Origin: Elusimicrobiota bacterium
GTDB lineage: Bacteria > CAYTYR01 > UBA6262
Direction of reading: 5' to 3'
DNA: 64,000 nt
NCBI GenBank assembly: GCA_003153935.1
Contig: PMCA01000027.1
Coordinates: 8,868 to 72,867 of the forward strand
The number at the start of each line of letters is the position of its first letter. The stretch's first letter is position 1. Positions 33,427 to 41,780 of this stretch are shown one piece after another. The translations under genes were made by a program, and so were the position numbers. The notes under the pieces are model-generated. The model searched no databases, was not told the DNA's origin, and worked only from the letters and a program-made list of their open reading frames with translations.

Positions 33427-34466
33427 CAGATCCTGATTCCCAATTCCGTCAGTTGTTTATATATTACGTTAAAAACCATTTCCGGTTTTATGCTGGCCAG
33501 GCAGAGCTGGTCACCGCGTTTGCAGTGATCATCGCCATGCAGGCTGCACGGCCGGCAGGGCAAATTATAGTCTAGGACCCTATCTCTTTCCCGGGCCAGG
33601 ATGAACCCAAACTCCGGTACCGTTGGGCCAATGAGTACCAGCACCGGAACATCCAGGGCTTGGGCGATATGCATCGTACCTGAATCACTGGTGATCAGCA
33701 ACCGGCATTTAGCGACCAGGGCGAATAACTGGCGTAAAGTTGTCACCCCGGCCAGATTAACCGGTAGCACACCGTATTCGGCAACTGCATTGACGATATT
33801 CTTCGTAAATGACTGGTCCTTTTTATCTCCGAAAATAAGTAATCGAGCGTTACGCTCCCGGAACATTTTTAAGAATTCAAGCCAATTACTGAAGGGCCAG
33901 ATCTTAGTTTGCCATTTGGCTCCCGGATTTATGCCTATCAAGTGATCTTCATCTAAATAGCCTTTAGTTTTGAGCAATTCTTCCGCCCACTGAACTTCTT
34001 CCGGTTTCAGGTAAAGCCTGGGTTGCCGGTCAAATTCCGCTGGGCTGAACCGCGACAATGGTTCCAGGTACCTTTCAATGACCGTGCGATTCAGCGGCGC
34101 AGTTCGTTTCTTGAAATAAACCAAACGATACCGGGCCAGGGAATCTTTCTTATACCGGAGAACCTGTATACCTAACAACCAGCTCAAAATATGGCTGCGC
34201 AGATTCCCGTGTAAGTCCAGGCACAGGTCGTATTTTTTTTCGCGTAAACGCCGGGCCAGGAAGAACAGGCTTTCCCCCTCCCCCAGTGAAACTATTTCAT
34301 CCACCTGCGGATTATTATAAAATACGTCGATATATTGGCTCTTGGTCAAGACCGTTAGCCTGGCTTCCGGCCACAGCTTCTTTAACGCAGTGAACACGGG
34401 GGTAGTCAGGATAACGTCACCCAGCGAACTTAGGCGTATTACCAGGATATTACGCGGTTTTATCAT
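33426..34466 (-). CDS. GT9-family (heptosyltransferase-like) glycosyltransferase, copy 1
   Basis: Paralogue of the next gene, 346 residues. It starts MIKPRNILVIRLSSLGDVIL, then has INPGAKWQTKIWPFSNW and LLITSDSGTMHIAQALDVP, and the cysteine cluster CRPCSLHGDDHCKRGDQLC. A likely role is adding the first heptose (or other core sugar) to Kdo, since it directly follows waaA with a 17-base overlap. Which of the two acts first cannot be decided by eye. Confidence 0.9.
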   Translation of the reverse strand: MIKPRNILVIRLSSLGDVILTTPVFTALKKLWPEARLTVLTKSQYIDVFYNNPQVDEIVSLGEGESLFFLARRLREKKYDLCLDLHGNLRSHILSWLLGIQVLRYKKDSLARYRLVYFKKRTAPLNRTVIERYLEPLSRFSPAEFDRQPRLYLKPEEVQWAEELLKTKGYLDEDHLIGINPGAKWQTKIWPFSNWLEFLKMFRERNARLLIFGDKKDQSFTKNIVNAVAEYGVLPVNLAGVTTLRQLFALVAKCRLLITSDSGTMHIAQALDVPVLVLIGPTVPEFGFILARERDRVLDYNLPCRPCSLHGDDHCKRGDQLCLASIKPEMVFNVIYKQLTELGIRI

Positions 34467-35724
34467 GGCTAAGCAATCCTTCCAGGGCCTGCATATTTTT
34501 TAGCAGCGCGCCCTGTTTTTTTCTTAAACCGGCTCTGGCGTTTTCTCCCAGCTGGCTGGCACGGACGGGATCGCGCAATAGAGAACCCAGTTGTTTTTCC
34601 AGGTCAGCGGCATCGTCAACCTGCAGGGCTGCTTTCTCAGATAGAAGAAAACTGGCGGTCTCCTTAAAATTGCTCATATAGGGCCCGAATAGCACCGGCT
34701 TGGATAAAGCCGCTGGTTCGATAATATTCTGCCCGCCGAAATTAACCAGGCTACCGCCCACAAAAACCACCGTAGAGACGCTGTAGGCCTGGGTTAGCTC
34801 GCCCATCTTATCCAGCAACAGGCAATCAAAACCCTTGGGAGAGTCCGGCAGCGTGGTTTTACGAACATATTTAATCTTATTAGCGGTTAACAATTTTTCT
34901 ATTTCCGTCAGCCGTTCCAGGTGCCGAGGCGCCAGTATCAGCTTCAAGCCGGGGAATTCTTTCTTTAAGTTGCAGAATGCCTGGATCAAAATCTCCTCTT
35001 CTCCGTACCTGGTACTGCCGGCGGTCCAGACCAGATCGGTCTCTTCCAGCCCGAACTCCCGGTAATTGCCGCAGGGTACCGGGCTATTTACTGTGCTCAG
35101 GTCGTATTTCAAGGAAGAACAGACCTGGATCCGGTCCGGGGGGACTCCCAATTCGGCAAAACGCTCGCGATCGGTCTCATCCTGCACGCAGGCGACGTTA
35201 ATGTTAGTTAATACCGACCGGAACAGATTCCTGAATTTACGGTATTTGGGGAAATTACGGTCGGATAGACGGCCGTTGATGATCGCCAGCTTGACTCCCT
35301 GCTGTGCCGCGGTAGCTATCAGATTTGGCCATAACTCAGTTTCCACCAAAGCCAATACTTGTGGGCGCAGGGACTTTATAAACCTGTTCACCACGCCGGG
35401 CGCGTCGAGGGGCGCCAGGAGCACCGTAGCCTGGCCGGCCAGCTCCCGGTTGGCTGTGGCTAAACCGGTAGCGGTGATAACGGATAAAACAAATTCCTGC
35501 TCCGGCTTTTTCTGTTTAAACGCCTTGACCAACCCTGCAGCGATCCTAACTTCGCCGACGCTGGCGGCATGCATCCAGATAACCGGTAATTTGGACACCG
35601 GCAGGTTAAAACCCAGGCGCTGGCTGAATCCGACGCGCCATTTAGCGGAGAAAATTATCTTAAACAGCCAGTAAGGAGAGAGCAATACCAGCAATATGAC
35701 CAGTAACAGATTATAAAGCGCCAT
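34450..35724 (-). CDS. waaA: 3-deoxy-D-manno-octulosonic acid (Kdo) transferase
   Basis: GT30 enzyme of 424 residues attaching Kdo from CMP-Kdo to lipid IVA. An N-terminal membrane anchor (LYNLLLVILLVLLSPYWLFK) is followed by WMHAASVGEVRIA, where the Glu is the catalytic base of the family. The C-terminal donor domain has VFVGGSLVNFGGQNIIEPA. I chose ATG 35722-35724, which overlaps the DUF374 stop as TGATG. An in-frame TTG one codon upstream is possible. It overlaps GT9 copy 1 by 17 bases. Whether it adds one or more Kdo units is unknown; kdsA/kdsB are not in the window. Confidence 0.94.
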   Translation of the reverse strand: MALYNLLLVILLVLLSPYWLFKIIFSAKWRVGFSQRLGFNLPVSKLPVIWMHAASVGEVRIAAGLVKAFKQKKPEQEFVLSVITATGLATANRELAGQATVLLAPLDAPGVVNRFIKSLRPQVLALVETELWPNLIATAAQQGVKLAIINGRLSDRNFPKYRKFRNLFRSVLTNINVACVQDETDRERFAELGVPPDRIQVCSSLKYDLSTVNSPVPCGNYREFGLEETDLVWTAGSTRYGEEEILIQAFCNLKKEFPGLKLILAPRHLERLTEIEKLLTANKIKYVRKTTLPDSPKGFDCLLLDKMGELTQAYSVSTVVFVGGSLVNFGGQNIIEPAALSKPVLFGPYMSNFKETASFLLSEKAALQVDDAADLEKQLGSLLRDPVRASQLGENARAGLRKKQGALLKNMQALEGLLSHDKTA

Positions 35725-36356
35725 CAACTTGACTCCAGCAATTTATCGGTTTCATCGGTAAGTATATTCAGGGCTTGTTCCAGTTCTTTCTTTTTGGCGG
35801 CGAGATCATCACCCTTACCGACGTACACAGGATTGCCGTTGGCGACGATGATATAGTTAAAAGGGAAAGGCACGACGAACTGGTCCCAGTTCTTTAGGAT
35901 CTTTTTTCTTTTGGCGCTGAAAGTGAGCGGCACGATGGGAAGACCAGTTTTCTGGGCCACGTATAGTACGCCGGGTTGTACCTCTCGGTACGGGCCCTGG
36001 GGACCGTCCGGGGTAAAAGCCAAAACGTCTCCTTTTTCCACCTGGTGGATCAATTCCACCAGCGCCCGCATACCGCCCCGTGACGTGGATCCGCGCACTG
36101 ACTTAAAACCGAACAGGCGGGTAATATTGGTGATAAGTTGCCCGTCCTGGCTTTGGCTTATTAAAATATTGATCTGACGATAACGATGGGAGTAAACGAG
36201 GAAGAGCTGGCGGCCGTGCCAAAAAGCGTAAATGAAGTTCTTTTTCTCTTTTTTTAGATTTTCGATAATGCCGTTATTAATAACCTTAATACGGCTGGTA
36301 AAGCCGATCAGCCAGATGAAAATATATCCGACAATGGAGACCAGCCAATTCGACAT
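35724..36356 (-). CDS. DUF374 lysophospholipid acyltransferase-family protein
   Basis: Small membrane-associated acyltransferase of 210 residues. It contains AFWHGRQ (catalytic HGR-type motif, about 43-49), GSTSRGGMRAL, and TPDGPQGPYREVQPG (substrate-binding). Members of this family in lpx/waa clusters are thought to take the place of LpxL/LpxM late acyltransferases in some diderms. That is an inference, and I saw no classical LpxL gene in the window. It lies 2 bases after msbA and overlaps waaA by one base, which fits acylation of Kdo-lipid A. Confidence 0.86.
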   Translation of the reverse strand: MSNWLVSIVGYIFIWLIGFTSRIKVINNGIIENLKKEKKNFIYAFWHGRQLFLVYSHRYRQINILISQSQDGQLITNITRLFGFKSVRGSTSRGGMRALVELIHQVEKGDVLAFTPDGPQGPYREVQPGVLYVAQKTGLPIVPLTFSAKRKKILKNWDQFVVPFPFNYIIVANGNPVYVGKGDDLAAKKKELEQALNILTDETDKLLESS

Positions 36357-36358
36357 GG

Positions 36359-38086
36359 TTATTCCCTGAACTGGATTTCGTGCAATTTTTTATAAAGCCC
36401 GCAACGGCCCAGTAACTCCTGGTGTTTGCCGATATCGATGATCCGGCCTTTTTCCAGTACTACTATCTTGTCGGCCTTGCGCACGGTGGAAAGCCGGTGG
36501 GCGATAATAAAGGTCGTGCGCCTGATCATCAGCATATCCAGCGCTTCCTGCACCAGGTGCTCGCTTTCACTGTCCAGTGCGCTGGTAGCTTCGTCCAGGA
36601 TCAGGATACGCGGATCACGGAGGATGGCGCGCGCCATGGCCAGGCGTTGCCGTTCTCCGCCGCTGAGATTGACTCCGCGATCACGGATCAGGGTGTCATA
36701 CCCTTTTTCCATCGCCTGGATAAAATTATGGGCGTTAGCCGCCTTAGCCGCCTTAATGATCTCTTCTTCTTTGGCTTGTGCGTTACCGTAGGCTATATTG
36801 TTGCGAACGGTATCGCTGAAAAGTATGGTTTCCTGGGTGACTATACCGATCTGGCCGCGCAGGGAAGACAGGGTAACTTCGCGTAATTCAAGCCCGTCGA
36901 TGATAATACGCCCGCTGATCGGGTCGTAGAAACGCGGGATCAGGTTCACCATGGTGGTTTTGCCGCTGCCACTGGGTCCGACGATGGCAATTATCTCCCC
37001 GGCCTTTACCTTCAGGTTGATATCTACCAGTACCGGTTCGGTGTTATAGGAAAAATTCACCTTCTCAAAAGTTATTTCATTTTTGAACAGGGGTAATTCC
37101 TGAGCTCGTTCCGCTTGCACCACACTCGGCGGAGTATCCAGTACTTTAAATATTCTTTCACTGGCGGCGACCGTCTGCTGCAAAACCGCGTTGGTCTGGG
37201 AGAAGCTTTTGATCGGGGTGTAGGAAGATAAGGCCGCGCCGACAAAGGAGAAAAAAGCGCCGGCGGTCCAAACCCCTTTGATCACTTCCAGCCCGCCGTA
37301 CCAGACAATTATGGTCGAGCCTAGCACGCCGATAAATTCCATCAACGGCGGAGAGAGCGCGATCACCCGCATGGAACGCATAATGATGCTGAAATAACTC
37401 TGGTTTTCTTTTTTGAACCGGTCTATTTCCTTGACCTGCGTGCAAAAAGCCTTGACGATCTTGATACCGGTGATAGTTTCCAGCAACAGCGAATAGATAT
37501 CCGCCATTTTGGCCTGCGACTCAGTTGAAACCTTGCGTAATTTCTTGCCGAATCTTACTATCAAGAAAATAACGAACGGACTTACCCCTAAAGTGCAGAG
37601 AGCAAATTTCCAATTTAAATAAAACATCAGCCCGATCAAACCGAGAATGGTGAATCCGTCCTTGACCAGGCTGACCAGGCCGCCGGAGATCGCGTTCTGG
37701 ATAATGCCGACATCATTGGTGATACGGGAAACGATAGAGCCGGTGCGCTTGTTCTCGAAGAAGTCCAGCGACAGCTTTTGGTAATGCTCATACAACTGGT
37801 TGCGCATATCCACTACCACCTTCTGCCCAATATAGGACATCAGGTAGCCCTGGCCATAGGAGCAAATTCCTTTTAACAGAAATATCACCGGCAGAGCCAG
37901 CGAGATCCACAGCAGCATTTGCGTGTTTTTTTCGATAAAGATGCGGTCGATCACGTATTTCAGGATCCACATGGAGGATGTCGTGAATAGCGCTACCCCG
38001 ATCATGAACAGCATGGCCCAGAACAGACGGCTGTAATAAGGCCGCACGTAACCCCACAAACGCCGATAGATGTATTTATTTTCCAT
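36359..38086 (-). CDS. msbA: Lipid A exporter, ABC transporter (MsbA-type)
   Basis: Half-transporter of 575 residues: six membrane helices (about 20-300), then an ATPase with Walker A GPSGSGKT (370-377), signature LSGGERQRLAMARA and Walker B ILILDEATSALD. MsbA flips core-lipid A across the inner membrane. Assignment to MsbA rather than another multidrug exporter rests on its place between lpxB and the late acyltransferase. It overlaps lpxB by 11 bases. Confidence 0.9.
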   Translation of the reverse strand: MENKYIYRRLWGYVRPYYSRLFWAMLFMIGVALFTTSSMWILKYVIDRIFIEKNTQMLLWISLALPVIFLLKGICSYGQGYLMSYIGQKVVVDMRNQLYEHYQKLSLDFFENKRTGSIVSRITNDVGIIQNAISGGLVSLVKDGFTILGLIGLMFYLNWKFALCTLGVSPFVIFLIVRFGKKLRKVSTESQAKMADIYSLLLETITGIKIVKAFCTQVKEIDRFKKENQSYFSIIMRSMRVIALSPPLMEFIGVLGSTIIVWYGGLEVIKGVWTAGAFFSFVGAALSSYTPIKSFSQTNAVLQQTVAASERIFKVLDTPPSVVQAERAQELPLFKNEITFEKVNFSYNTEPVLVDINLKVKAGEIIAIVGPSGSGKTTMVNLIPRFYDPISGRIIIDGLELREVTLSSLRGQIGIVTQETILFSDTVRNNIAYGNAQAKEEEIIKAAKAANAHNFIQAMEKGYDTLIRDRGVNLSGGERQRLAMARAILRDPRILILDEATSALDSESEHLVQEALDMLMIRRTTFIIAHRLSTVRKADKIVVLEKGRIIDIGKHQELLGRCGLYKKLHEIQFRE

Positions 38087-39221
38087 GGTTGGGTCCTATA
38101 ATTGCCATAATTTCCTTGGCGGCGCGCTGGGCTGCCCCGGACGGCCCCAGTTTTTGGCGCACCTGCAAAAGTTTTTCCCTGATAGCTTTCAGCTCCGGCG
38201 GATTATCCAGGAATTTCCCCGCCTGCCGGGCCAGGTCGGCGGCAATGACATCATGCTGGATAAATTCCGGCACTACTTTCTGCCCGCTGACTATATTGGC
38301 CAGCCCGATATAAGGTATCTTCACCAGGCGTTTGGCCAGCCAGTAGCTCACCGGGCTCACCCGGTACAGGATCAGCATGGGTATCCCCAGGTAAGCCATC
38401 TCCAGCGTCGCAGTCCCGCTGGCGACCAGCGCCAGCGTTAATTTTCTCCTGACCTGATAATCCGGGTCAGCTATGACTTTAATATCCAGGCCGGCCGCCT
38501 GCACAAAACCTTGTATGGATTCCAGACCGATAGTGGCCGAGCGCAGGCAAATAAATTCCAGGTACGTTCTTTCAGACAGCAGCTGTTTGGCCGTGGCCAG
38601 CATCGCCGGCAAAAGATGTTCCACTTCCTGCCGCCGGCTGCCGGGCATGAGCCCGATCAGCTTTTTATTTTTATCCAGGCCGTATTGGCGGTAAATATCC
38701 AGATTGTTCTCCGCCGGTATATGCTCGACCAGCGGATGGCCGACCCAACTCACCGGTATTTGTTCCTGCCGGTAGATATCCTCTTCAAACTGGAAAATAA
38801 CCAAAACCTTGGCCGCGAATTTCTTGATCTCTTTAATCCGGCCAGGCCACCAGGCCCATAATTGCGGCGCGATGTAATAAACCACTGGTATGTTATATTT
38901 TTTGGCCAGCTTGCCGACCTTAAAATTAAACCCGGGGTAATCGATAAGCACGACTGCGGACGGTTTTTCCTCCTGGAAATAGCGCTCGGTGACCTTTAAG
39001 AGTTTTCGGAGCGTGATGACATTTTTGATCACTTCCGCGAAACCGATCACGGCCAGGTCCGCCAGGTTATAAAGGAGCTTAACCCCAGCCTCCGCCATAT
39101 TATGCCCGCCCAGGCCCTCTATCCTGACCTGCGGGTCCATCTTCCTAAGTTCTTTGACCAGGTTGGCAGCGTGAATATCCCCGCTGGCCTCCCCGGCGAC
39201 AATAAAGATCTTATTAGCCAT
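38076..39221 (-). CDS. lpxB: Lipid-A-disaccharide synthase
   Basis: GT19 enzyme of 381 residues condensing UDP-diacylglucosamine with lipid X at the inner membrane. It starts MANKIFIVAGEASGDIHAAN (the GEASGD motif is diagnostic) and contains DYPGFNFK, YYIAPQLWAWWPGRIK and LMPGSRRQEVEHLLP. It overlaps the Gfo/Idh gene upstream by 8 bases and msbA downstream by 11. Confidence 0.97.
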   Translation of the reverse strand: MANKIFIVAGEASGDIHAANLVKELRKMDPQVRIEGLGGHNMAEAGVKLLYNLADLAVIGFAEVIKNVITLRKLLKVTERYFQEEKPSAVVLIDYPGFNFKVGKLAKKYNIPVVYYIAPQLWAWWPGRIKEIKKFAAKVLVIFQFEEDIYRQEQIPVSWVGHPLVEHIPAENNLDIYRQYGLDKNKKLIGLMPGSRRQEVEHLLPAMLATAKQLLSERTYLEFICLRSATIGLESIQGFVQAAGLDIKVIADPDYQVRRKLTLALVASGTATLEMAYLGIPMLILYRVSPVSYWLAKRLVKIPYIGLANIVSGQKVVPEFIQHDVIAADLARQAGKFLDNPPELKAIREKLLQVRQKLGPSGAAQRAAKEIMAIIGPNHGK

Positions 39222-40152
39222 CAGTCCTGATCTTTCTCATTATTTCCAAGGCCACCTGCAAAGCGTCCCGGCCCTGTTCCCCGGTCACCTGCGGCGTACG
39301 GCCCTCGCTGACGCAAGTTACGAAATGCTGCAACTCCAGGCCCAACGGTTCCATTTTAGCCAGGCGCGGATAAAGAACCTTAATATCTTTCAAGCTGGTA
39401 ACTTCAGGCTGTTTTTTCTGGTAAACTTTCAATCCCGGCTTGGCGTAATCCAGGGATAAATATGAATCCTGCTGGAAGATCCTGATCTTGCGGAATTTTT
39501 TCAGCGACACCCGGCTGGCGGAAATATTGGCCACGCAGCCGTTGGCGAATTTGATCCGGGCGTTAGCTATATCCTCGAATCCGCTCAGGACCTTGGCCCC
39601 GACCGCGTCAATGGAGACGATCTTATCCTGAACCAGGTACATGACGATGTCTATATCGTGTATCATCAGATCCAATACCACGCTGATATGAGATACCCGC
39701 GGGTCGTAGGGACCGAGACGGTTGGCTTCAATGAACTTCGGATTCTTGGTATATTTCTGCGCTTCCAGGACCGCGGGATTAAAGCGTTCCACATGGCCCA
39801 CCTGCAGTATCAGGTTTTTCTCCTGCGCCAGCCGCACCAGCTCCTCGGCCTCTTCCAGCGCCGGGGTAATAGGTTTCTCGATCAGGCAATGGACCCCGTA
39901 ACCAATAAAATCTTTGGCTACCTGGTAATGCAGAGGCGTCGGCACGGCGATGCTAACTGCTTCCACCTGGCGCAACAGGTCGCGATAATCAGTATGGGCC
40001 GCGGTATTATACTGCCGGGCGAATTTCCTGGCCTGCGCTTCATTGACGTCGCAGACGCCCACCAGTTCCACGCCAGGCAACCCCGCCAGTATCCGGCAAT
40101 GGTGCACACCCAGGTGACCGATCCCGATCACTCCCATTTTCACCTTGCTCAT
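39214..40152 (-). CDS. Gfo/Idh/MocA-family oxidoreductase in the lipid A operon
   Basis: NAD(P)-dependent dehydrogenase-like protein of 312 residues. Rossmann motif GVIGIGHLGVHHCRIL (about 8-23), the EKP signature in LIEKPITPALEEAEEL, and DLMIHDIDIVMYL in the C-terminal domain. It lies between lpxI (ATGA overlap) and lpxB (8-base overlap), so a lipid A role is likely. GnnA, a Gfo/Idh enzyme, oxidises UDP-GlcNAc at C3 for the aminotransferase GnnB to make 2,3-diamino lipid A; no GnnB-like gene is here. The reaction remains unassigned. Confidence 0.85.
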   Translation of the reverse strand: MSKVKMGVIGIGHLGVHHCRILAGLPGVELVGVCDVNEAQARKFARQYNTAAHTDYRDLLRQVEAVSIAVPTPLHYQVAKDFIGYGVHCLIEKPITPALEEAEELVRLAQEKNLILQVGHVERFNPAVLEAQKYTKNPKFIEANRLGPYDPRVSHISVVLDLMIHDIDIVMYLVQDKIVSIDAVGAKVLSGFEDIANARIKFANGCVANISASRVSLKKFRKIRIFQQDSYLSLDYAKPGLKVYQKKQPEVTSLKDIKVLYPRLAKMEPLGLELQHFVTCVSEGRTPQVTGEQGRDALQVALEIMRKIRTDG

Positions 40153-40970
40153 ATCTGCTCCTTAACGGCGGCCAGACATATCTTATAATGATCGGCCAGC
40201 GCCACTACTTTCTCCAGATCCAGGATAAGCGTTTCCCCGGCGCTAAAAGCCAGTACGCCGGCCTTAGCCTGGTGTAAAGTTTCGATCGTTCTTTCACCAA
40301 TAATCGGCACGTCAAAACGCAGGTCCTGGTGCGGTTTGGAAACTTTGACTACCACCACGTTCTCTTTACCGATCAGCCCTCCGCGCAGGATGGCCTGGTC
40401 CGTGCCTTCCATTGCTTCGACGGCGAGCACAGCTTTATCTTTCACCACCACGGTCTGGCCGATATCCAGGCCGGCTATGCCTTTGGCCAGGCGCAAGCCA
40501 AAATTAATATCCTGCCTTTCTTCTTTCGTGGGTTTTTGTTTAGTCAGTATCCCTTCCCGGGGGATGAATTTTTCCAGGAATATGGTCGAGTCTACCAGCC
40601 GGATGCCTTCCTGGTTAAGCTCCTGGGCCACTCCGCCCAGGATCGTGTCAGCCTTTTTATCCGGCAAACGTTTAAGCAGGCCCATGGCGCGCAGGTCCAG
40701 CTTCAACAAATCAAAAAGGCGGAAATGTTTTACCTGTCCTGCCATCACCGCCCGTTTTACTTCCTGTTTTTTGAAAACAGAGATCAATTTATTAAGTTGT
40801 CCCAGGGAGACCCAGGTGAAGCTGTCAACCAGATTTTCCAATTCTGGCTTGGTTTCGCCCTCCAGCGCCACGGCTATGACCCGCAGGTTTTGTTCCCTGG
40901 CGGCCCGGGCGAAATGCAGGGGATAATCACCGTTCCCCGCTATGAGACCGATCTTGTTATCTTCTGGCAT
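40149..40970 (-). CDS. lpxI: UDP-2,3-diacylglucosamine hydrolase LpxI
   Basis: Protein of 273 residues (DUF1009 family) releasing lipid X and UMP from UDP-2,3-diacylglucosamine. It is the alternative to LpxH. Recognisable are KIGLIAGNGDYPLHFARAAR at the N-terminus and, in the C-terminal domain, VVKDKAVLAVEAMEGTDQAI and FDVPIIGERTI. Cytosolic or peripheral. It is 11 bases after lpxA and overlaps the Gfo/Idh gene. No LpxH or LpxG was seen in the window. Confidence 0.95.
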   Translation of the reverse strand: MPEDNKIGLIAGNGDYPLHFARAAREQNLRVIAVALEGETKPELENLVDSFTWVSLGQLNKLISVFKKQEVKRAVMAGQVKHFRLFDLLKLDLRAMGLLKRLPDKKADTILGGVAQELNQEGIRLVDSTIFLEKFIPREGILTKQKPTKEERQDINFGLRLAKGIAGLDIGQTVVVKDKAVLAVEAMEGTDQAILRGGLIGKENVVVVKVSKPHQDLRFDVPIIGERTIETLHQAKAGVLAFSAGETLILDLEKVVALADHYKICLAAVKEQI

Positions 40971-40981
40971 AATTCTGCCTC

Positions 40982-41755
40982 TTATTCTTTTGTAATGCCT
41001 CTCTCGGATTCAGCGATGAATTGGATAAAATATTTCACTTCATCACACCAGTTAGTTTCTTTCTTTAACTGGGCCAGGGCCTGGGTAGTATTCAATTTGG
41101 AACGGAAAACTATTTTATAGGCTTTTTTCAACTGATTACGCACATCCAATGAAAAGTTATTTCTTTCCAGAGCCACGCTATTGAGGCCGTACATCCTGAT
41201 CGGGCTCCCGGCGGCTTTGCAGTAAGGCGGCACATCCTTATTGGTCCGGGACCCGCCGCCCAGGATAGCATAAGTGCCGATCCGGCAGAACTGATGTATC
41301 GGGGTCATGCCGCCGATAACCGCCCGGTCCTCTACTATCACATGTCCGGCCAGAGTGGCGTTATTAGCCAGGACCACATAGCTGCCGATGACGCAGTCAT
41401 GCGCTACGTGAGCATAAGCCATTAACAGGTTATTATCGCCGAGCCTGGTTTCCCCGACACCGGCAGTACCGCGATTGATGGTGACATATTCACGGATAAC
41501 GTTGTTCTTGCCGATGACCACTTTGGTCTTTTCGCCGCGGTACTTTAAATCTTGAGGAGGCACACCGATAACCGCGCCGGTATAAACATGGCAATCTTCC
41601 CCTAACTCCGTGTCGCCGTCTATCAGCACGTTGGATTCTATAACGGTGCCCTTGCCGATCTTAACGTCCTTGCCGATAATAGAAAAAGGGCCGACCTCCA
41701 CGTTATCGCCTATTATGGCATCCGGGTGAACCAAAGCTGTTTTATGGACTTTCAT
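40982..41755 (-). CDS. lpxA: UDP-N-acetylglucosamine acyltransferase
   Basis: First enzyme of lipid A synthesis, 257 residues, a left-handed beta-helix of hexapeptide repeats with the catalytic-histidine context AYAHVAHDCVIG and a helical C-terminus. I start it at ATG 41753-41755, because the upstream GGTGGAGGAG is a strong ribosome site. A GTG at 41767 in the same frame would place that site inside the gene. It lies 25 bases after lpxC-fabZ. Chain-length and UDP-GlcNAc versus diamino-sugar preference cannot be told by eye. Confidence 0.96.
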   Translation of the reverse strand: MKVHKTALVHPDAIIGDNVEVGPFSIIGKDVKIGKGTVIESNVLIDGDTELGEDCHVYTGAVIGVPPQDLKYRGEKTKVVIGKNNVIREYVTINRGTAGVGETRLGDNNLLMAYAHVAHDCVIGSYVVLANNATLAGHVIVEDRAVIGGMTPIHQFCRIGTYAILGGGSRTNKDVPPYCKAAGSPIRMYGLNSVALERNNFSLDVRNQLKKAYKIVFRSKLNTTQALAQLKKETNWCDEVKYFIQFIAESERGITKE

Positions 41756-41780
41756 TAACTCCTCCACCTGATGCTGATTA

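Noticed and set aside
40329-41120. Plus-strand open frame of 263 codons opposite lpxI/lpxA
   Set aside because: It is antisense to two confidently identified lipid A genes, has no ribosome site or recognisable domain, and reads as the complement of their codons.
41756-41767. LpxA start at GTG 41767
   Set aside because: The codons GTG GAG GAG are themselves the ribosome site for the ATG at 41755.
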